Shown one piece after another: positions 45,203 through 54,926 of a DNA stretch of 64,000 nucleotides. The notes beneath the pieces are model-generated. The model was not told the origin of the DNA and ran no database searches. It was given only the letters and a program-made list of their open reading frames with translations. The translations under genes and the position numbers were made by a program. Positions within the stretch are counted from its first letter, which is position 1. Each line of letters starts with the position of its first letter. This DNA comes from Methylobacterium sp. 77 (lineage in GTDB: Bacteria > Pseudomonadota > Alphaproteobacteria > Rhizobiales > Beijerinckiaceae). The DNA lies in NCBI RefSeq assembly GCF_000372825.1, contig NZ_KB910516.1, positions 4,574,511-4,638,510 of the forward strand, read 5' to 3'.

Positions 45203-45270
45203 GTCGGTGCCTCCGGTGGACTGAACTGTGGTGTCCGATCGGTCTGGAATAATCGGCGAAACGACCTCGG

Positions 45271-46392
45271 TCACACCCGCATCGGCATCAGCACATACAG
45301 CGCCGAGGCGCCCTCGCGGTCCTGGATCAGGGTCGGCGAGCCGGGATCGGCGAGCTTGAACAGGGCGGTGTCGCCCTCGAGCTGGCCGGTGATGTCGAGA
45401 AGGTAGCGGGCGTTGAAGCCGATATCGAGGGCGGAGGCGTCGTAATCGACGTCGAGTTCTTCCGTGGCGCTGCCGGAATCCGGATTGTTGACGGAGAGGG
45501 CGAGGCGGCCCTCCTGCACGGCGAGCTTCACGGCGCGCCCGCGCTCGGACGAGATCGTGGAGACGCGGTCGACGGCGCGGGCGAACTCGTCGCGCTGTAC
45601 GGTGAGGAACTTGTCGTTCCCCGTCGGGATCACCCGCTGGTAATCGGGGAAGGTCCCGTCGATGAGCTTGGAGATCAGGGTCACGCCGCTGGCGAAGCGG
45701 AAGCGGATCTTGGCGGACGACAGATCGATCTCGACGATCTCGCCACCGTCTTCCACCAGCTTCTGGATCTCGGCCACGGCCTTGCGCGGCACGATGATGC
45801 CCGGCATGCCCCGGCTGCCTTCGGGGGCGTCGATCTCGACCCTGGCGAGGCGATGGCCGTCGGTGGCGACAGCCCGCATCTTCAACGCCCCGTCGACGTC
45901 GATCGTGTGGAGGTAGATGCCGTTGAGGTAATAGCGCGTCTCCTCGGTGGAGATCGCGAACTGCGTCTTGTCGATGAGGCGCTTGAGGTCGCTCGCGGCG
46001 ATGGCGAAGCGGGTGCCGAGTTCGCCGGCGGCGAGATCGGGAAAGTCTCCCTCGGGCAGGGCGCCGAGGGAGAAGCGCGAGCGGCCCGAACGGATCGTCA
46101 TCTGGCCGGTCTCGCCGCTGGTCTCGAGCGAGACCTGCGCGCCGTCGGGGAGCTTGCGCACGATGTCGTAGATCACGTGCGCCGGCACCGTGGTGGCGCC
46201 CGGATCGACGATGTCGGCCGGCACGGATTCCGTCACCTCGATGTCGAGGTCGGTCGCCTTCAGCTCCAATCCGCCGGCCCCGCTGCGCAGGAGCACGTTG
46301 GAGAGGATCGGGATCGTGTTGCGACGCTCCACCACGCGATGCACGTGGCCGAGCGATCGAAGGAGAGCCGCGCGCTCGACAGTGACTTTCAT
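45271..46392 (-). CDS. dnaN: DNA polymerase III sliding clamp (beta subunit)
   Basis: This 373-residue clamp encircles DNA and tethers polymerases and repair proteins. The start [30 protein letters not shown] is the family N-terminus, and the end with [14 protein letters not shown] is the conserved M-P-M/V-R-L-type C-terminus. Three similar domains can be traced. Length is normal. It lies between dnaA and recF. The 174-base gap to dnaA holds a strong hairpin (46521-46554). Confidence 0.98.
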   Translation of the reverse strand: MKVTVERAALLRSLGHVHRVVERRNTIPILSNVLLRSGAGGLELKATDLDIEVTESVPADIVDPGATTVPAHVIYDIVRKLPDGAQVSLETSGETGQMTIRSGRSRFSLGALPEGDFPDLAAGELGTRFAIAASDLKRLIDKTQFAISTEETRYYLNGIYLHTIDVDGALKMRAVATDGHRLARVEIDAPEGSRGMPGIIVPRKAVAEIQKLVEDGGEIVEIDLSSAKIRFRFASGVTLISKLIDGTFPDYQRVIPTGNDKFLTVQRDEFARAVDRVSTISSERGRAVKLAVQEGRLALSVNNPDSGSATEELDVDYDASALDIGFNARYLLDITGQLEGDTALFKLADPGSPTLIQDREGASALYVLMPMRV

Positions 46393-46520
46393 CGCAACAA
46401 CTCGTGGTCATTCGGAAAAACGTCGCCGACCCCGACATGAAAACGGGTCGAGCCGGCGGCTTGGCCGGTGAACTTGGCGAAGGGCCTGTCCGAACGCAAG
46501 TGCGAGGGACGCTCTATCCA

Positions 46521-46554
46521 GGGCAATGCGGGACGAGTATCGCCCGCATCGCCC
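46521..46554. repeat. Inverted repeat (hairpin) between dnaA and dnaN
   Basis: GGGCAATGCGGG and CCCGCATCGCCC pair over 12 positions (one mismatch on this strand, a G-U pair on the other) around a 10-base loop. It starts about 12 bases downstream of the dnaA stop (reading leftward). No T-run follows, so it may be a protein-binding or mRNA-processing element rather than a terminator. Confidence 0.6.
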
Positions 46555-46566
46555 CGTTCACGGCGA

Positions 46567-48081
46567 TCAGTCCTGCAGCATCCGCTTCAGGAGCTCGACC
46601 TCGTCGTTCAGCACGTTGTCCTCGCCGATCAGCTTGTCGATCTTGCGGACCGCGTGGAGCACGGTGGTGTGGTCGCGGCCACCGAAGCGGCGGCCGATCT
46701 CGGGCAGCGAGCGCAGGGTCAGCACCTTCGAGAGGTACATGGCGATCTGACGCGGCTTGACCACGGCTGCGGTGCGCCGCTCGGACAGGATGTCGGAGCG
46801 CGAGACGTTGTAGCGCGAAGCCACCAGTTTCTGGATGTCCTCGATCTTGATGCGCTTCGGCTCGCGGTTCTTCACGAGGTCGCGGATCGCGGTCTCGGCC
46901 GTCTCCATGGTCACGGCGGTGCCGGTGAGCGTGGCATGGGCGAGGAGCCGGTTCACGGCGCCTTCGAGATCGCGGCCATTGGCGGTGATGGCGCGCGCGA
47001 CGTAAGTGGCGACGGTGGGCGACACCTCGAAATTCGGATGCGCCACCCGCACCGCGGCAAGGCGAGCCGAGAGGATCGACATGCGCAACTGCTCGTCCAG
47101 CGTGCCGATCTCGACCACGAGGCCGCCGGCGAGACGCGAGCGCACCCGCTCTTCCAGGGCTTCGAGTTCGGTGGGCGGACGATCCGAGGCGACGATGACC
47201 TGACGGCCCGCATCGATCAGCGAGTTGATGGTGTGGCCGAACTCGGCCTGGATCGACTTGCCCTGGATGAACTGGACGTCGTCGAGGATGAGGAGATCGA
47301 TGGCGCGCAGCTTCTCCTTGAAGGCGAGCGCGCTCTGGGTCTTCAGGGCATTGACGAAGCCGTACATGAAGCGATCGGCGGTCAGGTAGATCACCCGGCG
47401 ACCGGCTTCGCGCGCGGCATGGCCGATGCCGTGGAGGAGGTGGGTCTTGCCCAGGCCGACGCCGGCATGGACGTAGAGCGGGTTGTAGAGCGCGCCCTGA
47501 CCGTCATGGCGCGACACCCGTTCCGCCGCCGCATGGGCCAGGGCGTTGGAGCGGCCGACGACGAAGCTCGCGAAGGTGAGGCGATTGTCGAGGGGGGCGC
47601 CGTTGAGGTCGCCGGCGGCCTCGCCGCGTGCCTGCGCGGCCGAATTGGTCTCGGCCGGGAAGCTCATCTCACCGGTCGAGAGGTGGGAGGTGCCGGTGGC
47701 CTGGAGACGGGCGAGGGGGCTTGCCGGAGCGGAGGACTTGACCGCGCTCGGTGCGGTACGGTTGGGCGCACCGGCTCCGCGCACGCCGACTTCGATGAGA
47801 GACACGCTCTCCACTTCGCTGCGGAAGGTGGCGAGGACGCGGTCGAGATAATGCGACTCGATCCAGCTCTTCAGGAATCGGGTCGGCACGCTGAGGCGCG
47901 CGGTCCCGGAGACCACCTCCACCAGTTCGAGCCGCGCGAACCAGCTGGCGAAGACGTCTTCACCCAATTCCGCACGCAGGCGCCGCTTCACGCGGGCCCA
48001 GGCCGCGACCGTGTCCGCCCCACCTGTGCCACCCATGCCGGTCTCGGCGTTACCCGCCACGCTACCGTCGACATGCATCAT
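46567..48081 (-). CDS. dnaA: Chromosomal replication initiator DnaA
   Basis: This protein is 504 residues from the ATG at 48081, which has an excellent ribosome site (gaggagagca). It binds and melts the replication origin. The AAA+ domain has Walker [11 protein letters not shown] and Walker [11 protein letters not shown], and the C-terminal helix-turn-helix contains the signature [15 protein letters not shown] Ser/Ala/Pro-rich linker (about 100-150) separates domain I from the ATPase. An upstream Met at 48129 lacks support. The gene leads dnaA-dnaN-recF and is read away from rpsT. Confidence 0.98.
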   Translation of the reverse strand: MMHVDGSVAGNAETGMGGTGGADTVAAWARVKRRLRAELGEDVFASWFARLELVEVVSGTARLSVPTRFLKSWIESHYLDRVLATFRSEVESVSLIEVGVRGAGAPNRTAPSAVKSSAPASPLARLQATGTSHLSTGEMSFPAETNSAAQARGEAAGDLNGAPLDNRLTFASFVVGRSNALAHAAAERVSRHDGQGALYNPLYVHAGVGLGKTHLLHGIGHAAREAGRRVIYLTADRFMYGFVNALKTQSALAFKEKLRAIDLLILDDVQFIQGKSIQAEFGHTINSLIDAGRQVIVASDRPPTELEALEERVRSRLAGGLVVEIGTLDEQLRMSILSARLAAVRVAHPNFEVSPTVATYVARAITANGRDLEGAVNRLLAHATLTGTAVTMETAETAIRDLVKNREPKRIKIEDIQKLVASRYNVSRSDILSERRTAAVVKPRQIAMYLSKVLTLRSLPEIGRRFGGRDHTTVLHAVRKIDKLIGEDNVLNDEVELLKRMLQD

Positions 48082-48586
48082 TGCTCTCCTCGCGCCGAGA
48101 GCGGAAACCGCCGCACGGAGCGTACGCACACTTGACTGACATCACGCCCCGCAAAGAATTCGCGAGACCCACAACCATCCGGTGGAGTCAATCCCTCCAC
48201 CGCAGGCTTTTGCCGATGAGAAGACCCTATCAACAATAAGCTACGGTTCTCCTAACAACGGGAGTTGTGGGGATAGATGCCGAAGACGGTGCGGGGATCT
48301 CTCGCGGACGTGTGGAGTCGAGCCACGCCCGACATCTTGCGAACGATTCGGGAAGGTTTGAATGAAGTGTGAATTTTCCCGCTTTTGGCGAGAGATCATT
48401 AATCTACACAGCCCTCCTAGACTCCGCAACACGGCAGATTCGCGGGTAGGGTTAACGCTTCGACTCGCATTCGAGTGAAAATGGACCGCGCCATCTCTCG
48501 GGATAGTCGCCGCGCGTCTCGGGACGTTCGGTCCGCCGACGGGGCGCCGATCGCGGCCGAGGCGCCTGCGCTTCGGCGACCGACCC
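48082..48586. other. dnaA upstream region, possible origin or regulatory region
   Basis: About 500 bases, less GC-rich in places (for example around 48220-48240 and 48380-48410). It holds a perfect 8-bp hairpin at 48180-48202 (cggtggag/ctccaccg, seven-base loop) and a 5-bp dyad at 48255-48268 (acaac-ggga-gttgt). I looked for DnaA boxes (TTATCCACA) and found only weak 6-of-9 matches, so an origin cannot be claimed. No gene seen. Confidence 0.45.
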
Positions 48587-48626
48587 TAAAACGAAAGAAG
48601 CCCGGCACTGAGGCCGGGCTTCTTTC
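48587..48626 (-). terminator. Rho-independent terminator of rpsT
   Basis: A perfect 14-bp stem (48593-48606 with 48613-48626) and six-base loop, followed on the minus strand by TTTT. It starts 24 bases after the rpsT stop. Confidence 0.9.
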
Positions 48627-48649
48627 GCGTCATCCGAGGAAGGGATGGA

Positions 48650-48916
48650 TCAGGCGGCGAGGGCCTTGACCCGCGCAGCGAGGCGCGAAACCTTCCGGGA
48701 GGCGTTGTTCTTGTGAACGATGCCGTGCTGTGCCGCCCGCATGATCTCGGGCTCGGCTGCCCGCAGGGCGGTCAGCGCAACGGTCTGGTCGCCGCCGGCA
48801 ATCGCCTCTTCGACCTTGCGGAGGAAGGTGCGCATACGGCTGCGGCGCGAGCGGTTCACAGCGGTCCGCTTCGCGATCTTGCGGGTCATTTTCTTGGCCG
48901 ACACGGTGTTGGCCAT
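48650..48916 (-). CDS. rpsT: 30S ribosomal protein S20
   Basis: This 88-residue basic ribosomal protein has the family start [21 protein letters not shown] and end [19 protein letters not shown], typical of S20, which binds 16S rRNA early in 30S assembly. Length is normal. It has its own promoter (49048-49076) and a strong terminator. The placement next to dnaA on the same strand is standard in alphaproteobacteria. The leader is about 125 bases, long enough for translational autoregulation. Confidence 0.98.
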   Translation of the reverse strand: MANTVSAKKMTRKIAKRTAVNRSRRSRMRTFLRKVEEAIAGGDQTVALTALRAAEPEIMRAAQHGIVHKNNASRKVSRLAARVKALAA

Positions 48917-49379
48917 GGGGCATCCTCATTCATGTGAGGCGATGCCGACGAGCCCGCAGGCTTGAAGTGTCGGTCGTCGCGCGAAGGTTGTTCGGGCAAT
49001 GGCGAAGCCGACGGGCTGCGTGAGCGCGGCCTGTCGGCGAAGCGCGCTCTATAGACACGCACCGGCATTCCGTCAACGCGATCGCAGCGGATGTATCGTG
49101 CCGCCGAAGCAGCAAAGCCTTGCAGCATGTCGTCGTCGGCAGCTTTGGGATGACCTTGGTGATGCGGCGCCACATCATCGTTTGAAGTCGATGCCTGGGA
49201 CGAGGACAGATTATCCGCCGGTCTTCATGATAAAGCCCGGTCTTCGTTGTAGGTCGAAGCCGTCGCTGCGCGTCGCGCGGAGATCCGGGTTTTGCGGCAG
49301 GCGGCAGCGAGGCGGCGTTTGACCCGGACCGGGCATCCGACGAAGTGTTCCGTGACGATTCGCAGCCGAAGACGGGTAC
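48917..49379. other. rpsT leader and promoter region
   Basis: 463 bases between the divergent rpsT and GST genes. It holds the rpsT promoter at 49048-49076 and, after 49080, GC-rich sequence without a recognisable gene. Confidence 0.5.
49048..49076 (-). promoter_or_regulatory. Sigma-70 promoter of rpsT
   Basis: On the minus strand the -35 TTGACG and -10 TATAGA are separated by exactly 17 bases. The expected transcript start is near 49041, about 125 bases upstream of the rpsT ATG. Confidence 0.75.
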
Positions 49380-50024
49380 ATGACCTCAGAGATCACGCTC
49401 TTCCACTCGCCCAACACCCGTTCCTCCGGCGTCCGTTTCCTGCTGGAAGAACTCCAGGCGCCCCATCGCCTCCACGTCCTCAACATGAAGGCGGGCGAGC
49501 AACGCGAGGCCGCCTATCTAGCGGTCAACCCGCTGGGCAAGGTTCCCGCCATCCGGCACGGCGATGCGGTCATCACCGAGCAGCCGGCCATCTACCTCTA
49601 TCTGGCGGACGAATTCGCCGAGAAGGGCCTGGCGCCTCCGATCGGCGATCCGCTGCGCGGTCCTTACCTGCGCTGGATGGTGACCTATGGCTCGTGTTTC
49701 GAGCCCGCGGTGATCGACCGTGCCCTCGAGCGCGAACCCGGCCCCATGGCGATGTCGCCCTATGGCAGTTTCGACGGCGTTCTCGACAGCCTCGTCGAGA
49801 CCCTGTCGCGGGGACCGTATCTTCTCGGCGACCGGTTCAGCGCCGCCGACATCCTGTGGGGCACGGCGCTCGGCTGGATGACCGCGTTCAAGATCGTGCC
49901 GGAAGAGCCGGTGATCGTGGCCTATGTCGCCCGAATCAAGGGGAGGCCCGCATTCGGAAAGATCGATGCGGAAGAAGCCGCCCTCGCGGCCCGGCATGAG
50001 GCCCTGACGCGGGAGCCGGGCTGA
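49380..50024 (+). CDS. Glutathione S-transferase family protein
   Basis: This 214-residue enzyme has an N-terminal thioredoxin-like domain (ITLFHSPNTRSSGVRFLLEEL, with the Ser/Asn-type glutathione contact after the first strand; KVPAIRHGDAVITEQPAIYLYLAD for the glutathione-binding cis-Pro and Glu/Gln-Ser) and an all-helical C-terminal domain (LLGDRFSAADILWGTALGWM, the conserved Asp N-cap). It probably detoxifies electrophiles or reduces a glutathione conjugate; the substrate is unknown. It is followed by a VOC gene 68 bases later in the same direction. Confidence 0.9.
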   Translation: MTSEITLFHSPNTRSSGVRFLLEELQAPHRLHVLNMKAGEQREAAYLAVNPLGKVPAIRHGDAVITEQPAIYLYLADEFAEKGLAPPIGDPLRGPYLRWMVTYGSCFEPAVIDRALEREPGPMAMSPYGSFDGVLDSLVETLSRGPYLLGDRFSAADILWGTALGWMTAFKIVPEEPVIVAYVARIKGRPAFGKIDAEEAALAARHEALTREPG

Positions 50025-50092
50025 TTCAGCCGGCGCACTGACGTCGACCGACGATCCAGCGTCACATCTCTGTTCGAGCGAGGAGCGACCAC

Positions 50093-50500
50093 ATGCGGAT
50101 GATTTTCGTCAATTTGCCCGTGAAGGATCTGGAGGCTTCCAAGAGCTTCTTCGATGCGCTGGGCTTCGCCTTCAATCCGGCCTTCACCGACGAGAATGCG
50201 GCCTGCATGGTCGTGTCGGAGAGCATCTTCGTCATGCTGCTCGTCGAGGCCCGCTTCCGCGACTTCATCAAGGGCGAGATCAGCGATGCGAGGAAGGCCA
50301 CCGAAGTCCTGACCTGCCTCTCATGCGAGTCCCGCGATGAGGTCGACGAAACCCTGGCCAAGGCCCTCGCGGCCGGCGCCACGCCGTGGAAGCCGAACAT
50401 GGATTACGGCTTCATGTACGGATGCTCGTTCCAGGACCTCGACGGCCATGTCTGGGAACTGATGTACATGGATCCGGCAGCGATCCCGCCGCATTCCTGA
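50093..50500 (+). CDS. VOC family protein (glyoxalase/bleomycin resistance fold)
   Basis: This 135-residue protein is of the vicinal oxygen chelate superfamily. The start MIFVNLPVKDLEASKSFFDALGF is typical, with the second beta-alpha-beta motif ending DLDGHVWELMYMDP, where the Glu would be a metal ligand. It resembles the PhnB/extradiol-like single-domain branch often annotated as lactoylglutathione lyase-like. A strong ribosome site (gaggagcgacc) precedes the ATG. It may form a stress unit with the GST gene, but this is only by position. Confidence 0.85.
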   Translation: MRMIFVNLPVKDLEASKSFFDALGFAFNPAFTDENAACMVVSESIFVMLLVEARFRDFIKGEISDARKATEVLTCLSCESRDEVDETLAKALAAGATPWKPNMDYGFMYGCSFQDLDGHVWELMYMDPAAIPPHS

Positions 50501-50533
50501 TCTGTTCGGCGCGCGAACGGATTCTCGCCGGGT

Positions 50534-50743
50534 TCAGCCCGGCGGGATCGTCGTGTCGGTCGAGCGCGAGAACAGATTCGAGGGAAGCGAGGAGGGGGCG
50601 AAGGCCGCCACCAGATGCATGCCGATGACGGGCGCGAAGACCAGCGACATCATCACGAGAAGGATCAGCGCGACGCTGTTGTCCCGTGACGACGGGGCGG
50701 CGCGCGAGCGGGCACGGCGGAAAGCAAGGGTCTGGAAGGTCAT
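50534..50743 (-). CDS. 69-residue single-pass membrane protein
   Basis: This small hypothetical protein has a basic N-terminus (RRARSRAAPSSR), one membrane helix (about 23-45, SVALILLVMMSLVFAPVIGMHLV) and a short Ser/Thr/Pro tail. A good ribosome site (gaggtgagccc) supports the ATG at 50743. No family is recognised. Confidence 0.6.
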   Translation of the reverse strand: MTFQTLAFRRARSRAAPSSRDNSVALILLVMMSLVFAPVIGMHLVAAFAPSSLPSNLFSRSTDTTIPPG

Positions 50744-50989
50744 GGGCTCACCTCGTTCGACCGGCCGTCAAAGGCCGATCGTGGGGAGCCCGATCAAACG
50801 ATCAGGAGCTCGACACGCTGGCGGCCAGAATCGGCGCGGTCCATCGACTACTGTCGCTGGGCATTGGGTTCGAAAGTTCCTATGGAGCCGAAGCGCCGGG
50901 CAGGTGCACGGCGGAGACGGTTGCGCCGACATGATGCGGTGCAAAGGGTTCGTCAAGTCTTAACGTCGGATCGGCGGGATCGATCCGCC

Positions 50990-52261
50990 TCATGGTGCGA
51001 GGCGGGCGGCAAAACGCTCGATCAGGCGCCGTCCGACCTCGTCCTTGTCGAGGGTGGGCCATGTCTCCAGGCCGCCATTCCGGTCGAGCAGGTGGACCGT
51101 ATTGGCGGTGCCGCCCATGACGCCGCCCTCGGCCGAGACGTCGTTGGCGACGAGGAGATCGCAGCCCTTGCGGGCGATCTTCTCGCGGGCATGGGCGATC
51201 ACCGAATCGGTCTCGGCGGCAAAGCCCACGACGAGGGTCGGGCGTCCGTCCGTCCGCTTCGCGATGGTGGCGAGGATGTCCGGATTCTCGACCAGGGTGA
51301 GCGGCGGGACGGCCGCACCGTCCTTCTTGATCTTGGAATCGCGCGTCTCGACCGGGCGCCAGTCGCCCACCGCTGCGGCGAAGATGGCGATGTCGGCGGG
51401 GAGGGCGCCCTCGACGGCGGCCTGCATCTCCCGCGCCGTCTCCACCCGCACGACGGTGACGCCCTCCGGGTCGGGAATCGCCACCGGACCGGAGATCAGC
51501 GTGACCGCCGCCCCCGCCTCGGCCGCGGCGGCGGCGATGGCATGGCCCTGTCGGCCGGACGAGCGGTTGGCGAGATAGCGCACCGGATCGATCGGCTCAT
51601 GCGTCGGCCCGGAGGTGACGAGGACGCGCCGTCCGGCGAGCGGCTTTCGCGATGAGCGCCCGGCGAGGAAGCCGAAACCTCCGCCAGCGGACGCCTCTCC
51701 GGCATTGGCCGTTCCGAGCAGGGTTTCGACCGCATCGGCGATCTCGAGCGGTTCGGCGAGCCGGCCCGGCCCGAACTCGGCCTCGGCCATGGCGCCCTCG
51801 TTGGGGCCGACCACGTGGACCCCGTCCGCTCTCAACGTCGCGAGGTTCCGCCGCGTCGCCGGATGCTGCCACATCCGCACATTCATGGCCGGGGCGATGA
51901 GGATCGGCAGGGTCGTCGCCAGCAGAACCGTCGAGGCGAGATCGGAAGCATCGCCGCTCGCCATCCGCGCCATCAGGTTGGCGGTGGCCGGGGCGACCAC
52001 GATGGCGTCGGCGTCGCGCGCGAGCTTGATATGGCCGATATCGGCCTCTTCCGCCCGGTCGAACAGGTCGGTATGGGCCCGCTCCCCCGCGAGCGCTGCG
52101 GCGGCGAGCGGCGTCACGAATTCCTGCGCTCCTGCCGTGAGCAGAGGCCGCACCCGCGCCCCGCGCTCGCGCAGGCGCCGGATCAGGTCGAGCGACTTGT
52201 AGGCGGCGATGCCGCCGCCGATGATCAGCAGGATGCGTCGGTTCTGAAGGGGCAGGGTCAT
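50990..52261 (-). CDS. coaBC: Bifunctional CoaBC: phosphopantothenate-cysteine ligase / decarboxylase
   Basis: This 423-residue enzyme performs two steps of coenzyme A synthesis. The N-terminal flavoprotein decarboxylase (about 1-185) has ILLIIGGGIAAYKSLDLIRRL and the PAMNVRMW catalytic loop. The C-terminal ligase (about 210-420) has LVTSGPTHEPIDPVRYLANRSSGRQGHAIA and the conserved Lys in SKIKKDGA. A Ser/Gly-rich linker sits between (about 188-205). It is the last gene of ubiE-ubiB-coaBC. Confidence 0.97.
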   Translation of the reverse strand: MTLPLQNRRILLIIGGGIAAYKSLDLIRRLRERGARVRPLLTAGAQEFVTPLAAAALAGERAHTDLFDRAEEADIGHIKLARDADAIVVAPATANLMARMASGDASDLASTVLLATTLPILIAPAMNVRMWQHPATRRNLATLRADGVHVVGPNEGAMAEAEFGPGRLAEPLEIADAVETLLGTANAGEASAGGGFGFLAGRSSRKPLAGRRVLVTSGPTHEPIDPVRYLANRSSGRQGHAIAAAAAEAGAAVTLISGPVAIPDPEGVTVVRVETAREMQAAVEGALPADIAIFAAAVGDWRPVETRDSKIKKDGAAVPPLTLVENPDILATIAKRTDGRPTLVVGFAAETDSVIAHAREKIARKGCDLLVANDVSAEGGVMGGTANTVHLLDRNGGLETWPTLDKDEVGRRLIERFAARLAP

Positions 52262-52338
52262 GACGGATGGCTACTCCCGCTCAGTGTCGTCGTCCATCGA
52301 CGCGAGGCCCGACCCACGCCCTCCAACACGGATTCGCG

Positions 52339-53895
52339 CTAGCGGAACGCCATCGCCAGCGCTCCCACCGCGATGGCCCAGAGCGCCGCCGTCGACCACA
52401 AGGCGCGGCGGCGCTCCTTGCGGGCGATGCTCTCCAGGGCCTTACGGTCGCCGGTTCCGGTCTCGTCGAGGCGCACCAGGATCCGGCGCAGGCGCTGGGC
52501 GATGTCCGGCAGGTCGGTGACCACGTCCGTCAGCGTCAGGGCCGCGCGGCCGGCGCCTTCGAGCCGCCCGATCGGTCCGAGATTGCGGGCGATCCACGAG
52601 CGGACCACCGGCTCCGCCCCGGTCCACATGTCGAGCTGCGGGTCGAGGGAGCGGGCGACTCCTTCCACCACCACCATGGTCTTCTGCAGCATCACGAGTT
52701 CGGTCCGCGTGCTCATGTCGAAAAGGGCGGTGATGTCGAACAGCAGGGTCAGCACCTTGGCCATCGAGATCTCGTCGGCCTTGCGCTGATGGATCGGCTC
52801 GCCGATGGCGCGGATGGCTTGCGCGAAATCCTCCACCGAATGGTGCGCCGGCACGTAGCCCGCCTCGAAATGCACCTGCGCCACCCGCTTGTAGTCGCGC
52901 AGGATGAAGCCGAGCAGGATCTCCGCGAGGAAGCGGCGCTCCATGATGCCGAGCCGGCCCATGATGCCGAAATCCACCGCCACGAGCGTGCCGCTCGCAT
53001 CCACGAACAGGTTTCCGGGATGCATGTCGGCATGGAAGAAGCCGTCGCGAATCGCCTGCCGCAGGAACGACTGGATCACGGCGAGGCCGAGCGCCTTGGC
53101 GTCGTGCCCGGAGGCGACGATGGCGGCCCGGTCGTTGAGCCGTATGCCCTCGATCCACTCGCTCGACAGCACGTCGCGGGCGGTCAGCTCCCATTCGGGC
53201 CTGGGCACGCGGAAATCGGCATCGTCCTTGGTGTTCTCGGCGAGTTCGGACATGGCCGCGGCTTCGAGCCGGAAATCCATCTCCATCATCACCGAGCGGG
53301 CGAGGATTTCGACGACGTCGCGGGGGCGCAGGCGCTCGGCCTTCGGCGACAGGGTGTGGACCACGCGGGCCATGAACCGCATGACCTGAAGATCGCGCTG
53401 GAAGCGCTCGCGCACGCCCGGCCGCATGATCTTGACCGCCAGCACCCGCTCGGTGCCATTCGCATCGAGGATATGGGCCTTGTGGACCTGCGCGATGGAG
53501 GCGGCGGCGACCGGCTCGCTGAAGGACAGGAACAGCTCGCGCACCGGCCGTCCGAACGCGGCCTCCACCACGCGGACCGCCTGATCCTGCGGGAAGGGCG
53601 GCACCCGGTCCTGCAGCTTCTCGAGATCGAGGGCCGCGTTCATGCCGACGATGTCGGGCCGCGTCGCCAGGAACTGGCCGAACTTGACGTAGGACGGTCC
53701 GAGCCGGGTGAGCGCGCGCTGGAGCGGCCCCGCGCCGTCCCCGAGGCCCGGACGCTCCAGCAGGCGCCCGACCTTCAGGGCGAAACGCAGGTGCGGCGGC
53801 AATTCGGTGGGATCGATGAAGGACAGGCCGCCTTCGCGCGCGAGTACGAACCCGACACCCGCCCCGCGGATGAGGTAGACGATGGCGCCTAGCAT
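52339..53895 (-). CDS. ubiB: UbiB-family ubiquinone biosynthesis accessory protein
   Basis: This 518-residue member of the ABC1/ADCK atypical-kinase family is required for ubiquinone synthesis and is probably an ATPase that moves lipid intermediates. The diagnostic KxGQ motif is in LGPSYVKFGQFLATRPD. The kinase-like core includes VLAVKIMRPGVRERF and FHADMHPGNLFVDASG, with the VDFGIMG segment. One or two membrane helices are at the C-terminus. It lies between ubiE and coaBC. Confidence 0.95.
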   Translation of the reverse strand: MLGAIVYLIRGAGVGFVLAREGGLSFIDPTELPPHLRFALKVGRLLERPGLGDGAGPLQRALTRLGPSYVKFGQFLATRPDIVGMNAALDLEKLQDRVPPFPQDQAVRVVEAAFGRPVRELFLSFSEPVAAASIAQVHKAHILDANGTERVLAVKIMRPGVRERFQRDLQVMRFMARVVHTLSPKAERLRPRDVVEILARSVMMEMDFRLEAAAMSELAENTKDDADFRVPRPEWELTARDVLSSEWIEGIRLNDRAAIVASGHDAKALGLAVIQSFLRQAIRDGFFHADMHPGNLFVDASGTLVAVDFGIMGRLGIMERRFLAEILLGFILRDYKRVAQVHFEAGYVPAHHSVEDFAQAIRAIGEPIHQRKADEISMAKVLTLLFDITALFDMSTRTELVMLQKTMVVVEGVARSLDPQLDMWTGAEPVVRSWIARNLGPIGRLEGAGRAALTLTDVVTDLPDIAQRLRRILVRLDETGTGDRKALESIARKERRRALWSTAALWAIAVGALAMAFR

Positions 53896-54007
53896 CGCGC
53901 GCTTTCGACCCGAGCGTTCACGACGGGACGCGGCGTCGCTCGACCCGCGCCCCTCGTCCCGAGACGGCTCGGCACGATGGTGAGGCGACCGTTGGACGGA
54001 TCCGGCC

Positions 54008-54781
54008 TCACGAGATCTTCCAGCCGGAATGGATCGCGACGATGCCGCCGGACAGGGGCCGATGGCTGACGTGCCTGAAGCCGGCTTCCTCGATCATGCC
54101 GGCGAAGCGCCCCGGCGTCGGGAACTTGCGGATGGATTCCACGAGGTAGCGATAGGAATCCGCGTCGCCGGCCACGCTGGCGCCGAGGCGCGGAATGACG
54201 TGGAACGAATAGGCGTCGTAGATCCGGTCGAGGACCGGCAGATCGACTTTCGAGAATTCGAGGCAGAGGAAGCGCCCGCCCGGCTTCAGCACGCGGCGCG
54301 CCTCCGCGAGGGCGAGGTCGATCCTCGGGACGTTCCGGATGCCGAAGGCGATGGTGTAGGCGTCGAACGTCTCGGGCGGCAGCGGCAGCGCCTCGGCATT
54401 CGCCGTCACGAACTCGATCCGCCCGTCATAGCGGTGCCCGGCCCGCTCGGCGCCGACGCGCAGCATCGCCTCGTTGATGTCGAGGACGGTGACGTTGGTC
54501 TCGGGTCCGCCGGCCTCCAGCGAGCGGAAGGCGATGTCGGCGGTGCCGCCGGCCACGTCGAGATGGTGGAACGGCCGGTTGCGCGGCGGCCGCAGCATCG
54601 AGATGAGATGCGACTTCCAGGCGCGGTGGAGCCCGCCCGACATCAGGTCGTTCATCAGGTCGTAGCGCTTGGCCACGGAGCGGAAGACGTCGTCGACGCG
54701 GGCCTGCTTCTCGCCGAGCGCCACCTGCTCGAACCCGAAATGCGTGCTCGTCTCGTTTCCTGATCGCTCGGCCGAACTCAT
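54008..54781 (-). CDS. ubiE: Ubiquinone/menaquinone C-methyltransferase UbiE
   Basis: This 257-residue SAM-dependent methyltransferase adds the C5 methyl of the quinone ring. Motif I is [14 protein letters not shown], with [29 protein letters not shown] and [14 protein letters not shown], all typical UbiE. The ATG at 54781 has a ribosome site (gaggatgg). The frame upstream to 55192 includes unrelated sequence, so it is not used. It heads ubiE-ubiB-coaBC and diverges from mutM. Confidence 0.96.
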   Translation of the reverse strand: MSSAERSGNETSTHFGFEQVALGEKQARVDDVFRSVAKRYDLMNDLMSGGLHRAWKSHLISMLRPPRNRPFHHLDVAGGTADIAFRSLEAGGPETNVTVLDINEAMLRVGAERAGHRYDGRIEFVTANAEALPLPPETFDAYTIAFGIRNVPRIDLALAEARRVLKPGGRFLCLEFSKVDLPVLDRIYDAYSFHVIPRLGASVAGDADSYRYLVESIRKFPTPGRFAGMIEEAGFRHVSHRPLSGGIVAIHSGWKIS

Positions 54782-54926
54782 GTCACCATCCTCTTGCGGG
54801 AGCGTCATAGCGAAAGCCGGCCGGGATCGCCATGTGCCGGGTTCGACAGGCGTGTAACGATCGACAGCGGATGCCGATCGCCGCCGCGGACCGTCGCCCC
54901 CCTTATCCCAGCCTCGCGACCCATTC

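Noticed and set aside
45203..46438. Upstream extension of the recF frame
   Set aside because: Runs through dnaN in another frame; no family sequence and a much better start exists at 45202.
48250..48420. DnaA boxes in the dnaA upstream gap
   Set aside because: Best matches are 6 of 9; not enough to call an origin.
50810..50890. tRNA-like T-loop (gggttcgaaag)
   Set aside because: No acceptor stem or anticodon arm could be built around it.
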